Assembly (NCBI GenBank): GCA_900537125.1 | Contig: UNRJ01000007.1 | Location: 229,100 to 293,099 of the forward strand | DNA length: 64,000 bases | Direction of reading: 5' to 3' | From: Rhodobacteraceae bacterium Alg238-R152 | GTDB lineage: Bacteria; Pseudomonadota; Alphaproteobacteria; Rhodobacterales; Rhodobacteraceae | In this document: positions 8,944 to 17,138 of the stretch, in pieces | Layout: each line of letters opens with the position of its first letter | Position numbering within the stretch: position 1 is the first letter of the stretch | Position numbers and translations under genes: made by a program | Notes under the pieces: generated by a model | Database searches by the model: none | What the model saw: the letters and a program-made list of their open reading frames with translations, nothing else | What the model was told of the DNA's origin: nothing

Positions 8944-9606
8944 CTACAGGCTCATCGCCAATACGCGGCTGATTTCAGTGAGGCTGCGGCCGGATTGATC
9001 CATCCAAATGTTGAAGGCGTCTTGCACCTTTTTCATCGCGCCTTTGGAGGTGGGTTGTTTGTCGATTATGCCTTCGGCAATCAAACGGGCGACCACATCT
9101 CGGGATAAGATGAAGCTGTCTTTGCCGAGGAACCGCAAGGCATACTGCCCGGTGGCGCCGCCGATGCGGGAACCGCCTTTTTTTATGAACTCGAGTTGGG
9201 TGACGTAGTCGGTGCTGGCCCAACCTCCGAGCACTTTGCCTGCGCCGCCGTCTTCGCGTAGGGATTGGATGAAATGGGCGTTTTCCAGCACGGTGCGGAT
9301 TTTGGGGCCGTTGCGCACAATGTTGGTGTTGGACATCAGGCTGTCCATGTCCTCGTCATGCATGAAGGCGCAGCGGTCGACGTCAAAGCCGTGAAAGGCT
9401 TCTTCAAAACCGTCCCATTTGGTTTCGATAACCTTCCAGCTGAAGCCTGCCTGAAACACACCTTTGGTGAATTGCGCAAGCCAGCGGTCTTCGGGAATTT
9501 GCGCAAGCTCAGCGGCGGATTTGGGTTTGGCGAGCAAAGCTTCGAGGGCGTCAGCGCCGCCTTTGCGCTCGGCGGAGATGGCGAAGAGGTCGTCGAAGGG
9601 GCGCAT
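8944..9606 (-). CDS. tag: DNA-3-methyladenine glycosylase I (Tag family)
   Basis: A 220-residue base-excision repair enzyme that removes 3-methyladenine from alkylated DNA. Family-typical stretches are WLAQFTKGVFQAGFSWKVIE, KWDGFEEAFHGFD and MSNTNIVRNGPKI, with the HhH-like core and a helical C-terminus ending DAFNIWMDQSGRSL. It belongs to the Tag-like branch common in alphaproteobacteria; I did not verify the Tag zinc ligands. A decayed relative of its 3' end lies downstream at about 8.2 kb. Confidence 0.88.
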   Translation of the reverse strand: MRPFDDLFAISAERKGGADALEALLAKPKSAAELAQIPEDRWLAQFTKGVFQAGFSWKVIETKWDGFEEAFHGFDVDRCAFMHDEDMDSLMSNTNIVRNGPKIRTVLENAHFIQSLREDGGAGKVLGGWASTDYVTQLEFIKKGGSRIGGATGQYALRFLGKDSFILSRDVVARLIAEGIIDKQPTSKGAMKKVQDAFNIWMDQSGRSLTEISRVLAMSL

Positions 9607-9809
9607 GTTGGTGGGTCCTTTGGTGGCGGATCATTTGAGCGTATTGTCGCCATTTTTGCGTCGAACGCTAGAGCTTGGCCTGTGCATTTTCTCGCAAGGT
9701 ACGGACCAAAATGCTCACGGTGAGGCCAGAGCTTCCTGCAGAGGTCGTTGTAAAACACCACTACGGGCTCTAACTCTTTGTCCAAAGATCGCGTGAAAGG
9801 TGAAATCTT

Positions 9810-10259
9810 ATGGAATGGGACGACTGCAGGGACGCATTTCATGCCGACGGATCGCTGCGCGATATTTATGTTCTCAACACAACAACAGAGGACTGGAGAC
9901 GCCTTTTTGACGCGTTTTTGCAGTATGAAAGGACGCTCTATTGCGACGGTGATCCGACGACGATGATCGAAGATCCGGCGACGATATTTGAGGGATGCAG
10001 TGAGCACCACTATCTACTCAAGGTGCTGGTGAGAGGCGTGGCTCTGCATTGCCATTTTTTCACCATTGAAGAGATTGAGATCGATGTTGATCCCAAGGAA
10101 ATCAACTCGCAGCGGGATTTGGATGCTGTTCTGGATGCGATGGGTTCTATCGGACGCGCCTTGGCGAGGCCGGTCATCCTGACTGAGGAAACGACTCAAA
10201 ATATTGTGTGGATCGCATTTGATCCTGCAATGAATGCGTTTGAGTATTTTGAACACTGA
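9810..10259 (+). CDS. Conserved hypothetical protein, acidic, soluble
   Basis: A 149-residue protein with no signal peptide or membrane segment, rich in Asp and Glu. A good ribosome-binding site (AAAGGTGA) precedes ATG at 9810, and codon use looks like the neighbours. Segments such as YVLNTTTEDWRRLFDAFLQY and a repeated E-I-D pattern (EEIEIDVDPKEIN) suggest a compact alpha/beta fold. It looks like an immunity or Imm-type small protein in composition, but nothing in the sequence proves a role. It stands alone, divergent from tag. Confidence 0.72.
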   Translation: MEWDDCRDAFHADGSLRDIYVLNTTTEDWRRLFDAFLQYERTLYCDGDPTTMIEDPATIFEGCSEHHYLLKVLVRGVALHCHFFTIEEIEIDVDPKEINSQRDLDAVLDAMGSIGRALARPVILTEETTQNIVWIAFDPAMNAFEYFEH

Positions 10260-10373
10260 CGAATTTTAGCGCCATTCAGATTTGGCACTAAGAAAGTCGT
10301 GACCGGCCACACAGATTTGCGCCCTCAAGCGCCCCATCTTTACCTCCCCTTAACTCAAAAAACCTTAGGTGGC

Positions 10374-10394
10374 CTTGCAGCCCCTCAAACCCAT
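10374..10394 (+). promoter_or_regulatory. Possible heat-shock (RpoH-type) promoter of clpP
   Basis: CTTG at 10374-10377 and CCAT at 10391-10394 are separated by 13 bases, resembling the CTTGaaa/CCCCATnT layout of sigma-32 promoters, about 60 bp before clpP. ClpP is a heat-shock gene in many proteobacteria. The match is short, so this is tentative. Confidence 0.35.
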
Positions 10395-10456
10395 GACTAA
10401 GACTCTCTTGGTAGGGTCCGACGGGCGGGCCGCAGAGCGATCAACAGGCAGGCGAT

Positions 10457-11089
10457 ATGAACGACCCTTTTGAAACCTATATGAATACCCTTGTGCCCAT
10501 GGTTGTGGAACAGACCAGCCGGGGCGAACGCGCGTATGACATTTTCTCGCGCCTGCTCAAAGAGCGCATCATTTTCCTCAACGGTCCGGTGCATGACGGC
10601 ATGTCGTCCCTGATCGTGGCGCAGCTTCTGCACCTTGAAGCGGAAAACCCGTCCAAAGAGATCAGCATGTACATCAACAGCCCGGGTGGCGTGGTGACCT
10701 CTGGTCTGTCGATCTATGACACCATGCAGTACATCAAGCCGAAGGTATCGACACTGGTAATTGGTCAGGCGGCCTCTATGGGCTCGTTGCTGCTGACCGC
10801 GGGTGAAGCCGGTATGCGCTTCTCCCTGCCAAACAGCCGCGTGATGGTGCACCAGCCGTCCGGTGGCTATCAGGGTCAGGCAACGGACATCATGATCCAC
10901 GCCGAAGAGACGCTGAAGCTGAAGCGGCGCCTCAATGAGATTTACGTCAAGCACACCGGCCGCACCTATGAAGAGGTGGAGCAGGGACTTGAGCGCGACA
11001 ACTTTATGTCCGCAGAAGACGCCAAAGAGTGGGGTTTGATCGACGAGATTGTCGAAAACCGCGCCAAAGGTGGTGAAGACGAAAGCTAA
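10457..11089 (+). CDS. clpP: ATP-dependent Clp protease proteolytic subunit
   Basis: A 210-residue serine peptidase that forms the tetradecameric barrel which degrades substrates fed by ClpX or ClpA. The nucleophile Ser is at 107 in [10 protein letters not shown] and the catalytic His at 132 in [12 protein letters not shown]; the Asp lies near residue 180. The N-terminus keeps the [17 protein letters not shown] processing region. It is followed 134 bp later by clpX, its unfoldase partner. Confidence 0.98.
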   Translation: MNDPFETYMNTLVPMVVEQTSRGERAYDIFSRLLKERIIFLNGPVHDGMSSLIVAQLLHLEAENPSKEISMYINSPGGVVTSGLSIYDTMQYIKPKVSTLVIGQAASMGSLLLTAGEAGMRFSLPNSRVMVHQPSGGYQGQATDIMIHAEETLKLKRRLNEIYVKHTGRTYEEVEQGLERDNFMSAEDAKEWGLIDEIVENRAKGGEDES

Positions 11090-11223
11090 CTATTGGGTGC
11101 CCGGTGGCGCAAACACGCTGCCGGGCACTTTCGCATTGTGCCCACTTTGACGCTGGCCTAAGCTGGCTGAAACGTGGGTAGCCCTCTCCAAATGGGGGCA
11201 AGATTTGGCCTGAAAGGTACGAC

Positions 11224-12489
11224 ATGTCGAACACGTCCGGTGGTGACAGCAAGAACACGCTTTACTGCAGCTTCTGCGGCAAAAGCCAGCACGAGGTGCG
11301 CAAGCTGATTGCGGGCCCAACTGTATTTATCTGTGATGAATGCGTTGAGTTGTGCATGGACATCATCCGCGAAGAGACCAAGGCCAGCGGGCTGAAGTCT
11401 TCTGAAGGCGTGCCAACCCCACGTGAGATTTGTGACGTGCTGGACGACTATGTGATTGGCCAGGCCACGGCGAAACGCGTGTTGTCTGTGGCGGTGCACA
11501 ATCACTACAAACGCCTGAACCACGCGGCCAAAACCGGCGATATTGAGCTGGCAAAATCCAACATCCTACTGATTGGTCCAACCGGCTGCGGTAAGACCCT
11601 GCTGGCGCAGACATTGGCGCGGATTTTGGATGTGCCGTTCACCATGGCGGATGCAACCACACTGACCGAGGCCGGTTATGTGGGTGAGGATGTGGAGAAC
11701 ATCATCCTCAAGCTGTTGCAGGCGTCTGAATACAACGTGGAGCGCGCGCAGCGCGGCATCGTCTATATCGACGAAGTGGATAAGATCACCCGCAAGTCCG
11801 AGAACCCGTCGATCACACGCGACGTGTCTGGCGAAGGGGTGCAGCAGGCGCTGCTGAAACTGATGGAAGGCACTGTGGCCTCCGTGCCGCCGCAGGGTGG
11901 CCGGAAACATCCGCAGCAGGAATTCCTGCAGGTCGACACCACCAACATCCTGTTTGTCTGTGGCGGCGCGTTTGCCGGTCTGGACAAGATCATTGCCGCA
12001 CGTGGCAAAGGCTCTGCGATGGGCTTTGGCGCCGATGTGCGTGACAATGATGAACGTGGCGTCGGTGAGATATTCCAGGACCTGGAGCCGGAAGATCTGT
12101 TGAAATTTGGTCTGATCCCGGAATTTGTTGGCCGGCTGCCGGTTCTGGCAACGCTGGAAGATCTGGACGCGGATGCGTTGGTGATCATCCTGACACAGCC
12201 GAAAAACGCGCTGGTGAAACAGTATCAGCGTTTGTTTGAGCTGGAAGACACCACGCTGACGTTTACCGATGATGCGCTGAAGGCGATTGCCAACCGTGCG
12301 ATCGAACGCAAGACAGGTGCGCGGGGCTTGCGCTCCATTCTGGAAGAGATTCTGCTCAACACCATGTTTGAGCTGCCCGGTCAGGACAGCGTGACCGAAG
12401 TGGTTGTGAACGAGGAAGCAGCCACCGGTGCTGCGGCGCCGTTGATGATCCACGGTGAGGCCGAGAAAGAGCCTGCTGAGGCAGGCTGA
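11224..12489 (+). CDS. clpX: ATP-dependent Clp protease ATP-binding subunit ClpX
   Basis: A 421-residue AAA+ unfoldase. The N-terminal zinc-binding domain has Cys at 15, 18, 37 and 40 (CSFC...CDEC). Walker A is GPTGCGKT (118-125), Walker B is VYIDEVDK (180-187), and an IGF-type ClpP-docking region and sensor 2 ([10 protein letters not shown]) follow. In alphaproteobacteria ClpXP degrades key cell-cycle and stress regulators. A terminator closes the clpP-clpX unit. Confidence 0.98.
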   Translation: MSNTSGGDSKNTLYCSFCGKSQHEVRKLIAGPTVFICDECVELCMDIIREETKASGLKSSEGVPTPREICDVLDDYVIGQATAKRVLSVAVHNHYKRLNHAAKTGDIELAKSNILLIGPTGCGKTLLAQTLARILDVPFTMADATTLTEAGYVGEDVENIILKLLQASEYNVERAQRGIVYIDEVDKITRKSENPSITRDVSGEGVQQALLKLMEGTVASVPPQGGRKHPQQEFLQVDTTNILFVCGGAFAGLDKIIAARGKGSAMGFGADVRDNDERGVGEIFQDLEPEDLLKFGLIPEFVGRLPVLATLEDLDADALVIILTQPKNALVKQYQRLFELEDTTLTFTDDALKAIANRAIERKTGARGLRSILEEILLNTMFELPGQDSVTEVVVNEEAATGAAAPLMIHGEAEKEPAEAG

Positions 12490-12519
12490 GACCTGGCGGC
12501 AGGCTGAGAGAGATTAGAA

Positions 12520-12547
12520 AGGCGTCCCGGTGGGGCGCCTTTTTTTT
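12520..12547 (+). terminator. Rho-independent terminator after clpX
   Basis: AGGCGTCCC (12520-12528) pairs with GGGGCGCCT (12532-12540) with one G-U wobble around a 3-base loop, followed by an 8-T run (12540-12547). Confidence 0.92.
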
Positions 12548-12707
12548 GGGGGGGGCATGCATGGCGGCATGGAGTCGTTTTGCCATTTTACTGAGATAGC
12601 CCTTGTCGGTTGGACCAATCGCGTTTTGGTAACATAGCCATTGGCTAACGCTGAGGTGGGTTGTAATCCTTGAGTGTGAATAAATAAACGAATGGTGTTT
12701 CAAAACG

Positions 12708-12983
12708 ATGTTCTTAGGCTTTATGAGTGTCTTTGACCGGTGTGTCGTGATGGTTGATCGGCGTGTTTTTGGCGCGAAAGACCTGAGCAAGTCTCAAGTA
12801 GATCTTCGCACACTGATCTGTTGCTTCGTGTGTGTGATCGGTTTTTTAGCAGGACTCGCGCTGGTCTCGTTTTTGCGATCAGAAATTGTCGATTTTGTAG
12901 TTTGGTTGTTGATGAGTGTGCCTTTGGTGTGTGTCTTTGTTGCACGACATAGGCGACAAACCGGAAAAAGCAGACGTCTTTAA
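12708..12983 (+). CDS. Possible small two-helix membrane protein
   Basis: A 91-residue reading frame with two hydrophobic segments (LICCFVCVIGFLAGLALVSF at about 37-56 and VVWLLMSVPLVCVFVA at about 63-78) and a basic tail (RHRRQTGKSRRL), which fits an inner-membrane protein with a cytoplasmic C-terminus. No clear ribosome-binding site precedes the ATG at 12708, and a second ATG lies at 12723. I know no relative, and the region is otherwise non-coding, so this is uncertain. Confidence 0.4.
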   Translation: MFLGFMSVFDRCVVMVDRRVFGAKDLSKSQVDLRTLICCFVCVIGFLAGLALVSFLRSEIVDFVVWLLMSVPLVCVFVARHRRQTGKSRRL

Positions 12984-13042
12984 GTAGCGCTGAGCATATG
13001 ATTCCCACTCAGCGGTATTCCTAAATTAGTTGAATTCGAACC

Positions 13043-13215
13043 GCGCACGAACCGAGGGGCTAGGACGCGAAGCGCCCGCGTTTTGTCGGAGGCAAACCTT
13101 TGGTTTGATGGGGGCGGTTCACCTCTCGGGAGCTTGTTGCGCAAGCCCCTGACGGCCAGTGGGGCGCTGCCAAATCTTTGATTTGGCTTAGGGGGAGGGC
13201 TTCTCAGTGAAGGAT
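13043..13215. repeat. Intergenic hairpin element (CAAACC-NNN-GGTTTG type)
   Basis: A non-coding block with short inverted repeats: CAAACC TTT GGTTTG at 13093-13107 and CCAAATC TTT GATTTGG at 13170-13186. The stretch GTTTTG..GGAGGCAAACC...GGTTTGA.GGG recurs at 49130-49157 with few changes. Similar intergenic hairpins are widespread in roseobacter genomes, so it is probably a dispersed non-coding repeat family. Confidence 0.55.
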
Positions 13216-13281
13216 TAGCTCGATGTTGCTGCAAGTAATTGAGACACGCGCGGCCTTGAAGCGCATTATGTTTCGACTAGC

Positions 13282-13614
13282 TTATTCTGCGGGCAACACT
13301 GCTTTCTGAACTGCATCGTCCCACCCGAGATAATACGCGCCGTCATGTTGGATCACAGGACGTGCCATCAGCTTTGGTTTGGACGCGAGTTGGTCTTCGG
13401 CTTCGGAGTGTTTCAACCAGTCGCTCAATCCCCGCCAGTCGTTTGTGGTTCGATCGACCAGTCGATCCCCAAATTCTGCGATCAACACCGCAAGCTCTGC
13501 TTCGCTGAGCGGGTCGGCGCGGATGTCTCTGAAGTCGCATTCGACCCCTGCATCCTCAAGCGCTTTGAGGGCTTTTTTGCAGGTTGAGCACGTGCTTAGT
13601 CCATAGACCAACAT
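13282..13614 (-). CDS. ArsC/Spx-like thioredoxin-fold protein
   Basis: A 110-residue protein of the arsenate reductase-like (ArsC/Spx/YffB) family. The N-terminal CSTC redox motif is in YGLSTCSTCKKALKALEDAG, and the family's KLMARPV segment near residue 80-90 corresponds to the conserved basic/cis-Pro region (R-P). YffB-like members may act in glutathione-dependent thiol reduction; arsenate reduction cannot be inferred without an ars operon, and none is nearby. GGAG before the ATG at 13614 fixes the start. Confidence 0.85.
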   Translation of the reverse strand: MLVYGLSTCSTCKKALKALEDAGVECDFRDIRADPLSEAELAVLIAEFGDRLVDRTTNDWRGLSDWLKHSEAEDQLASKPKLMARPVIQHDGAYYLGWDDAVQKAVLPAE

Positions 13615-13827
13615 GGCGGAGTCTCCTTTGGTTCCAGCTTGGCAATCTCCTATATAAAATCCAACCACACAAGGGATCCACTTCTGGAAAGCGCCCAAAA
13701 GCCGGTCTTCTCTGCATTACTTGAGCGGTCGCGACGCCTTGCACATTCCAGTGACTGCGCATTGCCGCATTGACACTCCGCTGCCCCCAGAGGATGTCTT
13801 AGCCAACCCAGTTTTAGGAGCCTCCCC

Positions 13828-14211
13828 ATGTCTGTACGCCACATCTCCACCGGATCTCCGTTTGAAGAAAAAATCGGGTATTCCCGCGCGGTTGTGGCGG
13901 ATGGGTGGGTCTTTGTTGCCGGAACCACGGGGTATGATTACACAACCATGACCATGCCTGAGGATGTCGCGGATCAGTGTCGCAACACGCTCGATACCAT
14001 TGGCAAGGCGTTGGAAGAGGCGGGCAGCTCGCTAGATGACGTTGTGCGGGTGAACTACATTTTGCCCAACGGCGATGACTTTGAGAAATGCTGGCCGGTG
14101 ACCAGCGAGGTGTTTGCCAAGGCGAAACCTGCGGCAACCATGATCATTGCCAATCTGATGGAAGAGGCGATGAAGATCGAGATCGAAGTGACCGCACGGG
14201 TCTCCAAATAA
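13828..14211 (+). CDS. RidA family protein (YjgF/YER057c/UK114)
   Basis: A 127-residue RidA-like protein, expected to form a trimer and to deaminate reactive enamine/imine intermediates or related compounds. The conserved start ISTGSPFEEKIGYSRAVVAD, the GTTGYD turn and the C-terminal KIEIEVTARV strand are visible. It belongs to a RidA subfamily rather than archetypal RidA, whose RxxxP...E end differs. AGGAG lies shortly before the ATG, and the DMT exporter gene begins 10 bp after its stop, so the two are probably cotranscribed. Confidence 0.88.
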   Translation: MSVRHISTGSPFEEKIGYSRAVVADGWVFVAGTTGYDYTTMTMPEDVADQCRNTLDTIGKALEEAGSSLDDVVRVNYILPNGDDFEKCWPVTSEVFAKAKPAATMIIANLMEEAMKIEIEVTARVSK

Positions 14212-14221
14212 GGCTTTCCAG

Positions 14222-15118
14222 ATGACATCGCATATTGCTACCGACCGCGCGGCCAACCGGCTGGGCGCCTTGTTTATGGTTGTCGCCATGGCAGGGTTTG
14301 CCGTGGAAGACGCGTTCCTGAAGGCGGCCGCGCAAAGCTTGCCAATTGCGCAGGTGATGGTGCTGTTTGGGGCGGGCGGCGCGATGGTGTTTGCGCTGTG
14401 GCTGCGGGCAAAATCGCAACCTTTGGCGCCCAAAGAGGTGGTGTCGCGCCCGATGCAGGTTCGGGTGGTGTTTGAGATTGTTGGACGGTTGTTTTTCACG
14501 CTGTCACTGGCGTTGACGCCGCTCAGCTCGACCACGGTGATCTTGCAGGCCACGCCTTTGGTGGTGGTGGCTTTTGCGGCGCTGGTGCTGGGCGAGCAGG
14601 TGGGCTGGCGGCGCTGGTTGGCGATTGTGATTGGTCTGATCGGCGTGGTGCTGATTGTGCGGCCAGGTGGGGAAAGCTTTAGCTGGCTGTCGCTGTTGGC
14701 GGTGGCTGGAATGTTGGGCTTTGCAGGGCGGGATCTGGCCAGCCGTGCCGCACCCGCGAGCTTGAGCACTGCCGTGTTGGGCCTGTATGGGTTTCTGGCG
14801 ATTGTGGTGGCTGGGGCTGCCTATGGCGTGCTCTGGGAGCAGGTGCCGTTTCACACGCCGCCACCGATGGCGTTGCTGTCCGTGGTTGGGGCTGTGGCCT
14901 GTGGGGTGTTTGCCTATAGCGCGTTGATGCGGGCGATGCGGACAGGGGAGGTGTCGGCGGTGACGCCGTTCCGCTACTCGCGCCTGCTGTTTGGTGTGGC
15001 GCTTGGCGTGGGGGTGTTTGGCGAGCGGCTGGACAGTTGGATGTTGATGGGCAGTGCGTTGATTGTGCTCTCTGGGCTGGTGATCATGGTGCGTGGGCGG
15101 GCTGCCGCCAAAGGGTGA
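14222..15118 (+). CDS. DMT family (EamA) transporter
   Basis: A 298-residue inner-membrane protein with ten predicted helices arranged as two EamA repeats, the layout of drug/metabolite transporters such as RhaT, YdcZ-like and S-adenosylmethionine exporters. Typical landmarks are PIAQVMVLFGAGG, the ATPLVVVAFAALVLGEQVGW end of repeat 1, and a matching VTPFRYSRLLFGVALGVGVFGE in repeat 2. The substrate is unknown. It follows the RidA gene by 10 bp; a metabolite link between the two is only a guess. Confidence 0.9.
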   Translation: MTSHIATDRAANRLGALFMVVAMAGFAVEDAFLKAAAQSLPIAQVMVLFGAGGAMVFALWLRAKSQPLAPKEVVSRPMQVRVVFEIVGRLFFTLSLALTPLSSTTVILQATPLVVVAFAALVLGEQVGWRRWLAIVIGLIGVVLIVRPGGESFSWLSLLAVAGMLGFAGRDLASRAAPASLSTAVLGLYGFLAIVVAGAAYGVLWEQVPFHTPPPMALLSVVGAVACGVFAYSALMRAMRTGEVSAVTPFRYSRLLFGVALGVGVFGERLDSWMLMGSALIVLSGLVIMVRGRAAAKG

Positions 15119-15203
15119 TAGCATTCAAGCGAAGTGCGCCGTTCCGCCACTGGACCTTTGTGGCCAAATAGTCCATATGGGGGAAGAATTTGCGGAGACT
15201 CCC

Positions 15204-15593
15204 ATGGGCATTTTGAGCACAATCAACAATGTTTTGACCTGGTGGAACGGCGGCACGCTGAACACCAAGCTGTTTACGGCGCGCAAAGGCGTGAAAATGG
15301 GCGAAGACGAACAAGGCAACGTCTATTATCGCACCGCCAATGATTCCAAACGCTGGGTGATGTTCAACGGTGAAGTGGAAGCCAGCCGGATCAGTGCCGA
15401 CTGGCATGGCTGGTTGCACCGGACGTTTGACGAAGTGCCATCGCAGAAGCCGTTGAAACACCAAGAGTGGGAAATCCCACATCAGGAAAACGTAACCGGC
15501 ACCGCGCTGGCCTATGCGCCTGCGGGCACAATCCGCGCGATGGGCAAGGCCCCGGTGGACCGGTCCGACTATGAGGCGTGGAGCCCCGAGTAA
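15204..15593 (+). CDS. NADH:ubiquinone oxidoreductase accessory subunit, NDUFA12 family
   Basis: A 129-residue homologue of mitochondrial complex I subunit NDUFA12 (B17.2), an accessory subunit found in alphaproteobacterial complex I. It keeps TWWNGGTLNTKLFTARKGVK, the NVYYRTANDSKRWVMFNGEV core and the SADWHGWLHRTFDEVPS motif. The start at 15204 has GGAGA 8 bases upstream. As usual in Rhodobacterales it lies outside the main nuo operon, directly before mlaD and the DUF2155 gene. Confidence 0.94.
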   Translation: MGILSTINNVLTWWNGGTLNTKLFTARKGVKMGEDEQGNVYYRTANDSKRWVMFNGEVEASRISADWHGWLHRTFDEVPSQKPLKHQEWEIPHQENVTGTALAYAPAGTIRAMGKAPVDRSDYEAWSPE

Positions 15594-15598
15594 CCCTG

Positions 15599-16048
15599 AT
15601 GTCGGCCGTACGTACAGAGACATTTGTTGGCGCTGCTGTGGTGGCTGCGGCCGCAGGCTTTTTGCTCTACAGCGCGCAGTTTGCCAATGTGGGGCAAAGC
15701 GGTGGCGGCTACGGGTTAAACGCGTCGTTCCGCTCGATTGAGGGTGTGAGCGTAGGCACGGATGTGCGGTTGGCCGGCGTGAAAATCGGCAGCGTGACGG
15801 ACATCCAGCTTGATCCACAGACATTCCGTGCGTTGACCACATTTAGCGTGTTGGACGGCATTGAGCTGCCGGACGACAGCGCGGTGGTGATTTCATCTGA
15901 AGGCCTGCTGGGTGGGAATTTTGTCGAGATCCTGCCGGGCGGCTCGCCGTTCAACTTTGCTGCGGGGGATGAGATTGAGGACACGCAGAGCTCTGTGAGC
16001 CTGATTTCATTGCTCCTGAAATTTGTAAGTGGTGGTGATGATGCGTAA
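15599..16048 (+). CDS. mlaD: Outer membrane lipid asymmetry protein MlaD
   Basis: A 149-residue MlaD/MCE protein. One N-terminal TM anchor (FVGAAVVAAAAGFLLYSAQF) is followed by a periplasmic MCE domain with the pattern SFRSIEGVSVGTDVRLAGVKIG and the EGLLGGNFVEILPGG strand. MlaD is the lipid-binding ring of the MlaFEDB phospholipid transporter. The other mla genes are not in this window. The start overlaps nothing; a GTG start at 15578 would overlap the NDUFA12 gene. Confidence 0.92.
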   Translation: MSAVRTETFVGAAVVAAAAGFLLYSAQFANVGQSGGGYGLNASFRSIEGVSVGTDVRLAGVKIGSVTDIQLDPQTFRALTTFSVLDGIELPDDSAVVISSEGLLGGNFVEILPGGSPFNFAAGDEIEDTQSSVSLISLLLKFVSGGDDA

Positions 16049-16538
16049 CCTTGGTTTGACGGCTTTGCTATTGGGGCTGCCGGTGATGGCGCAGGCGCAG
16101 GACATCCAGATTGAGATGCTTGAAATTGAGCCGCTCAAGTATGAGACGCTTAAAATCCCGCTGGGGGATGTGAAAAGCGAGAGCGTGGTTGCGGCCACGG
16201 TTGGTAAAGGCGCATTGCTTCGAGGGTTGGATAAGCTGACCGGGCAAGTTGCGGACTTTGAGCTTGATAACGGCTATTCGGTTAACTTTGGCACGCTGCG
16301 GGTGGATATGGCGCAGTGCCGTCATCCCAGCGAGAATCCAAATGGCGACGCTTTTGCCTTTCTCTCGGTTTATGAGGAGCAGGGTGCGGGAACCAATGTG
16401 TTTCAGGGCTGGATGATTGCATCGTCTCCGGCGCTCAGTGCGTTAGACCATGCGCGCTATGACGTCTGGGTGCTGCGCTGTACCGGCTTGGATCAAGCTG
16501 AGGCGGTAAGCACCTCTGAGGGCGACGGTAACGAGTGA
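16038..16538 (+). CDS. DUF2155 domain-containing secreted protein
   Basis: About 166 residues with a signal peptide (MMRNLGLTALLLGLPVMAQA). The C-terminal half has the DUF2155 core: a strand GTLRVDMAQCRHPSENPNGD, then FLSVYE and VFQGWMIASSPALSALDHARYDVWVLRC, with two Cys that may form a disulphide. The family is nearly restricted to alphaproteobacteria and follows the NDUFA12 gene in many of them. Its start overlaps the mlaD end, so it is in the same operon. Its 3' end overlaps the convergent aat gene by 46 bp. Confidence 0.9.
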   Translation: MMRNLGLTALLLGLPVMAQAQDIQIEMLEIEPLKYETLKIPLGDVKSESVVAATVGKGALLRGLDKLTGQVADFELDNGYSVNFGTLRVDMAQCRHPSENPNGDAFAFLSVYEEQGAGTNVFQGWMIASSPALSALDHARYDVWVLRCTGLDQAEAVSTSEGDGNE

Positions 16539-17119
16539 GCCGTGATGTCGGCTTCGTGCCGCAGCGCCCAGGTCAGCATCTTTTGATAATCGGCCCGTGG
16601 GACTTCGATAGCGCCCAATGAGGCGAGGTGGTCGGTGAGGAACTGTGTGTCAAACAAGGTGAAGCCACAGCGACGCAAGTGTTCGATGAGGTAGGCCAGT
16701 GCCATTTTTGAAGCATCGGTTTTGGTGGAGAACATGCTTTCGCCAAAGAAGGCCCCGCCCAGAGTGACGCCATATACACCGCCCACAAGATTGTCGTGGT
16801 CCCAAATCTCAAGGGAATGCGCGTCTCCGCGTTTGTGAAGCGCCATGTAGAGATCGTGGATTTGGTCGTTGATCCAAGTCTCCTCGCGATCCGCGCAGCG
16901 GATTAGAACCCCCTCAAAATCGGCGTTCAGCGACGCAGTGTAGCCGCCACGTCGGATGCGTTTGGCAAGGCTGCGAGAAATGTGGAAACTGTCGAGGGGG
17001 AAGATGCCGCGGCGGATTGGGTCCACCCAGAAGATGTCCGGGTCGTCGCGGTTTTCAGACATGGGAAAAACCCCCATGCCATAGGCGCGCATCAAGAGGT
17101 CTGGTGTGACCTCACTCAT
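16493..17119 (-). CDS. aat: Leucyl/phenylalanyl-tRNA--protein transferase
   Basis: A 208-residue N-end rule enzyme that adds Leu or Phe to proteins with N-terminal Arg or Lys, marking them for ClpS/ClpAP. Family landmarks are RAYGMGVFPMSE, WVDPIRRGIFPL, HISRSLAKRIRRG, GDAHSLEIWD and the GGVYGVTLGGAFFGESMFS core with LFDTQFLTDHLASLGA. The start MSEVTPDLL at 17119 fits relatives. The stop lies inside the end of the convergent DUF2155 gene. It follows accC by 19 bp on the same strand. Confidence 0.96.
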   Translation of the reverse strand: MSEVTPDLLMRAYGMGVFPMSENRDDPDIFWVDPIRRGIFPLDSFHISRSLAKRIRRGGYTASLNADFEGVLIRCADREETWINDQIHDLYMALHKRGDAHSLEIWDHDNLVGGVYGVTLGGAFFGESMFSTKTDASKMALAYLIEHLRRCGFTLFDTQFLTDHLASLGAIEVPRADYQKMLTWALRHEADITAHSLPSPSEVLTASA

Positions 17120-17138
17120 GATGCGCGCCCATAAGGTA

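Noticed and set aside
11566..12453. Long antisense frame inside clpX
   Set aside because: Pure shadow of clpX codons; no start signal or protein-like composition.
13025..13060. Possible tRNA-like T-arm (ATTCGAACCGCGC)
   Set aside because: No matching 5-bp T-stem, no anticodon arm and no acceptor pairing could be drawn on either strand.
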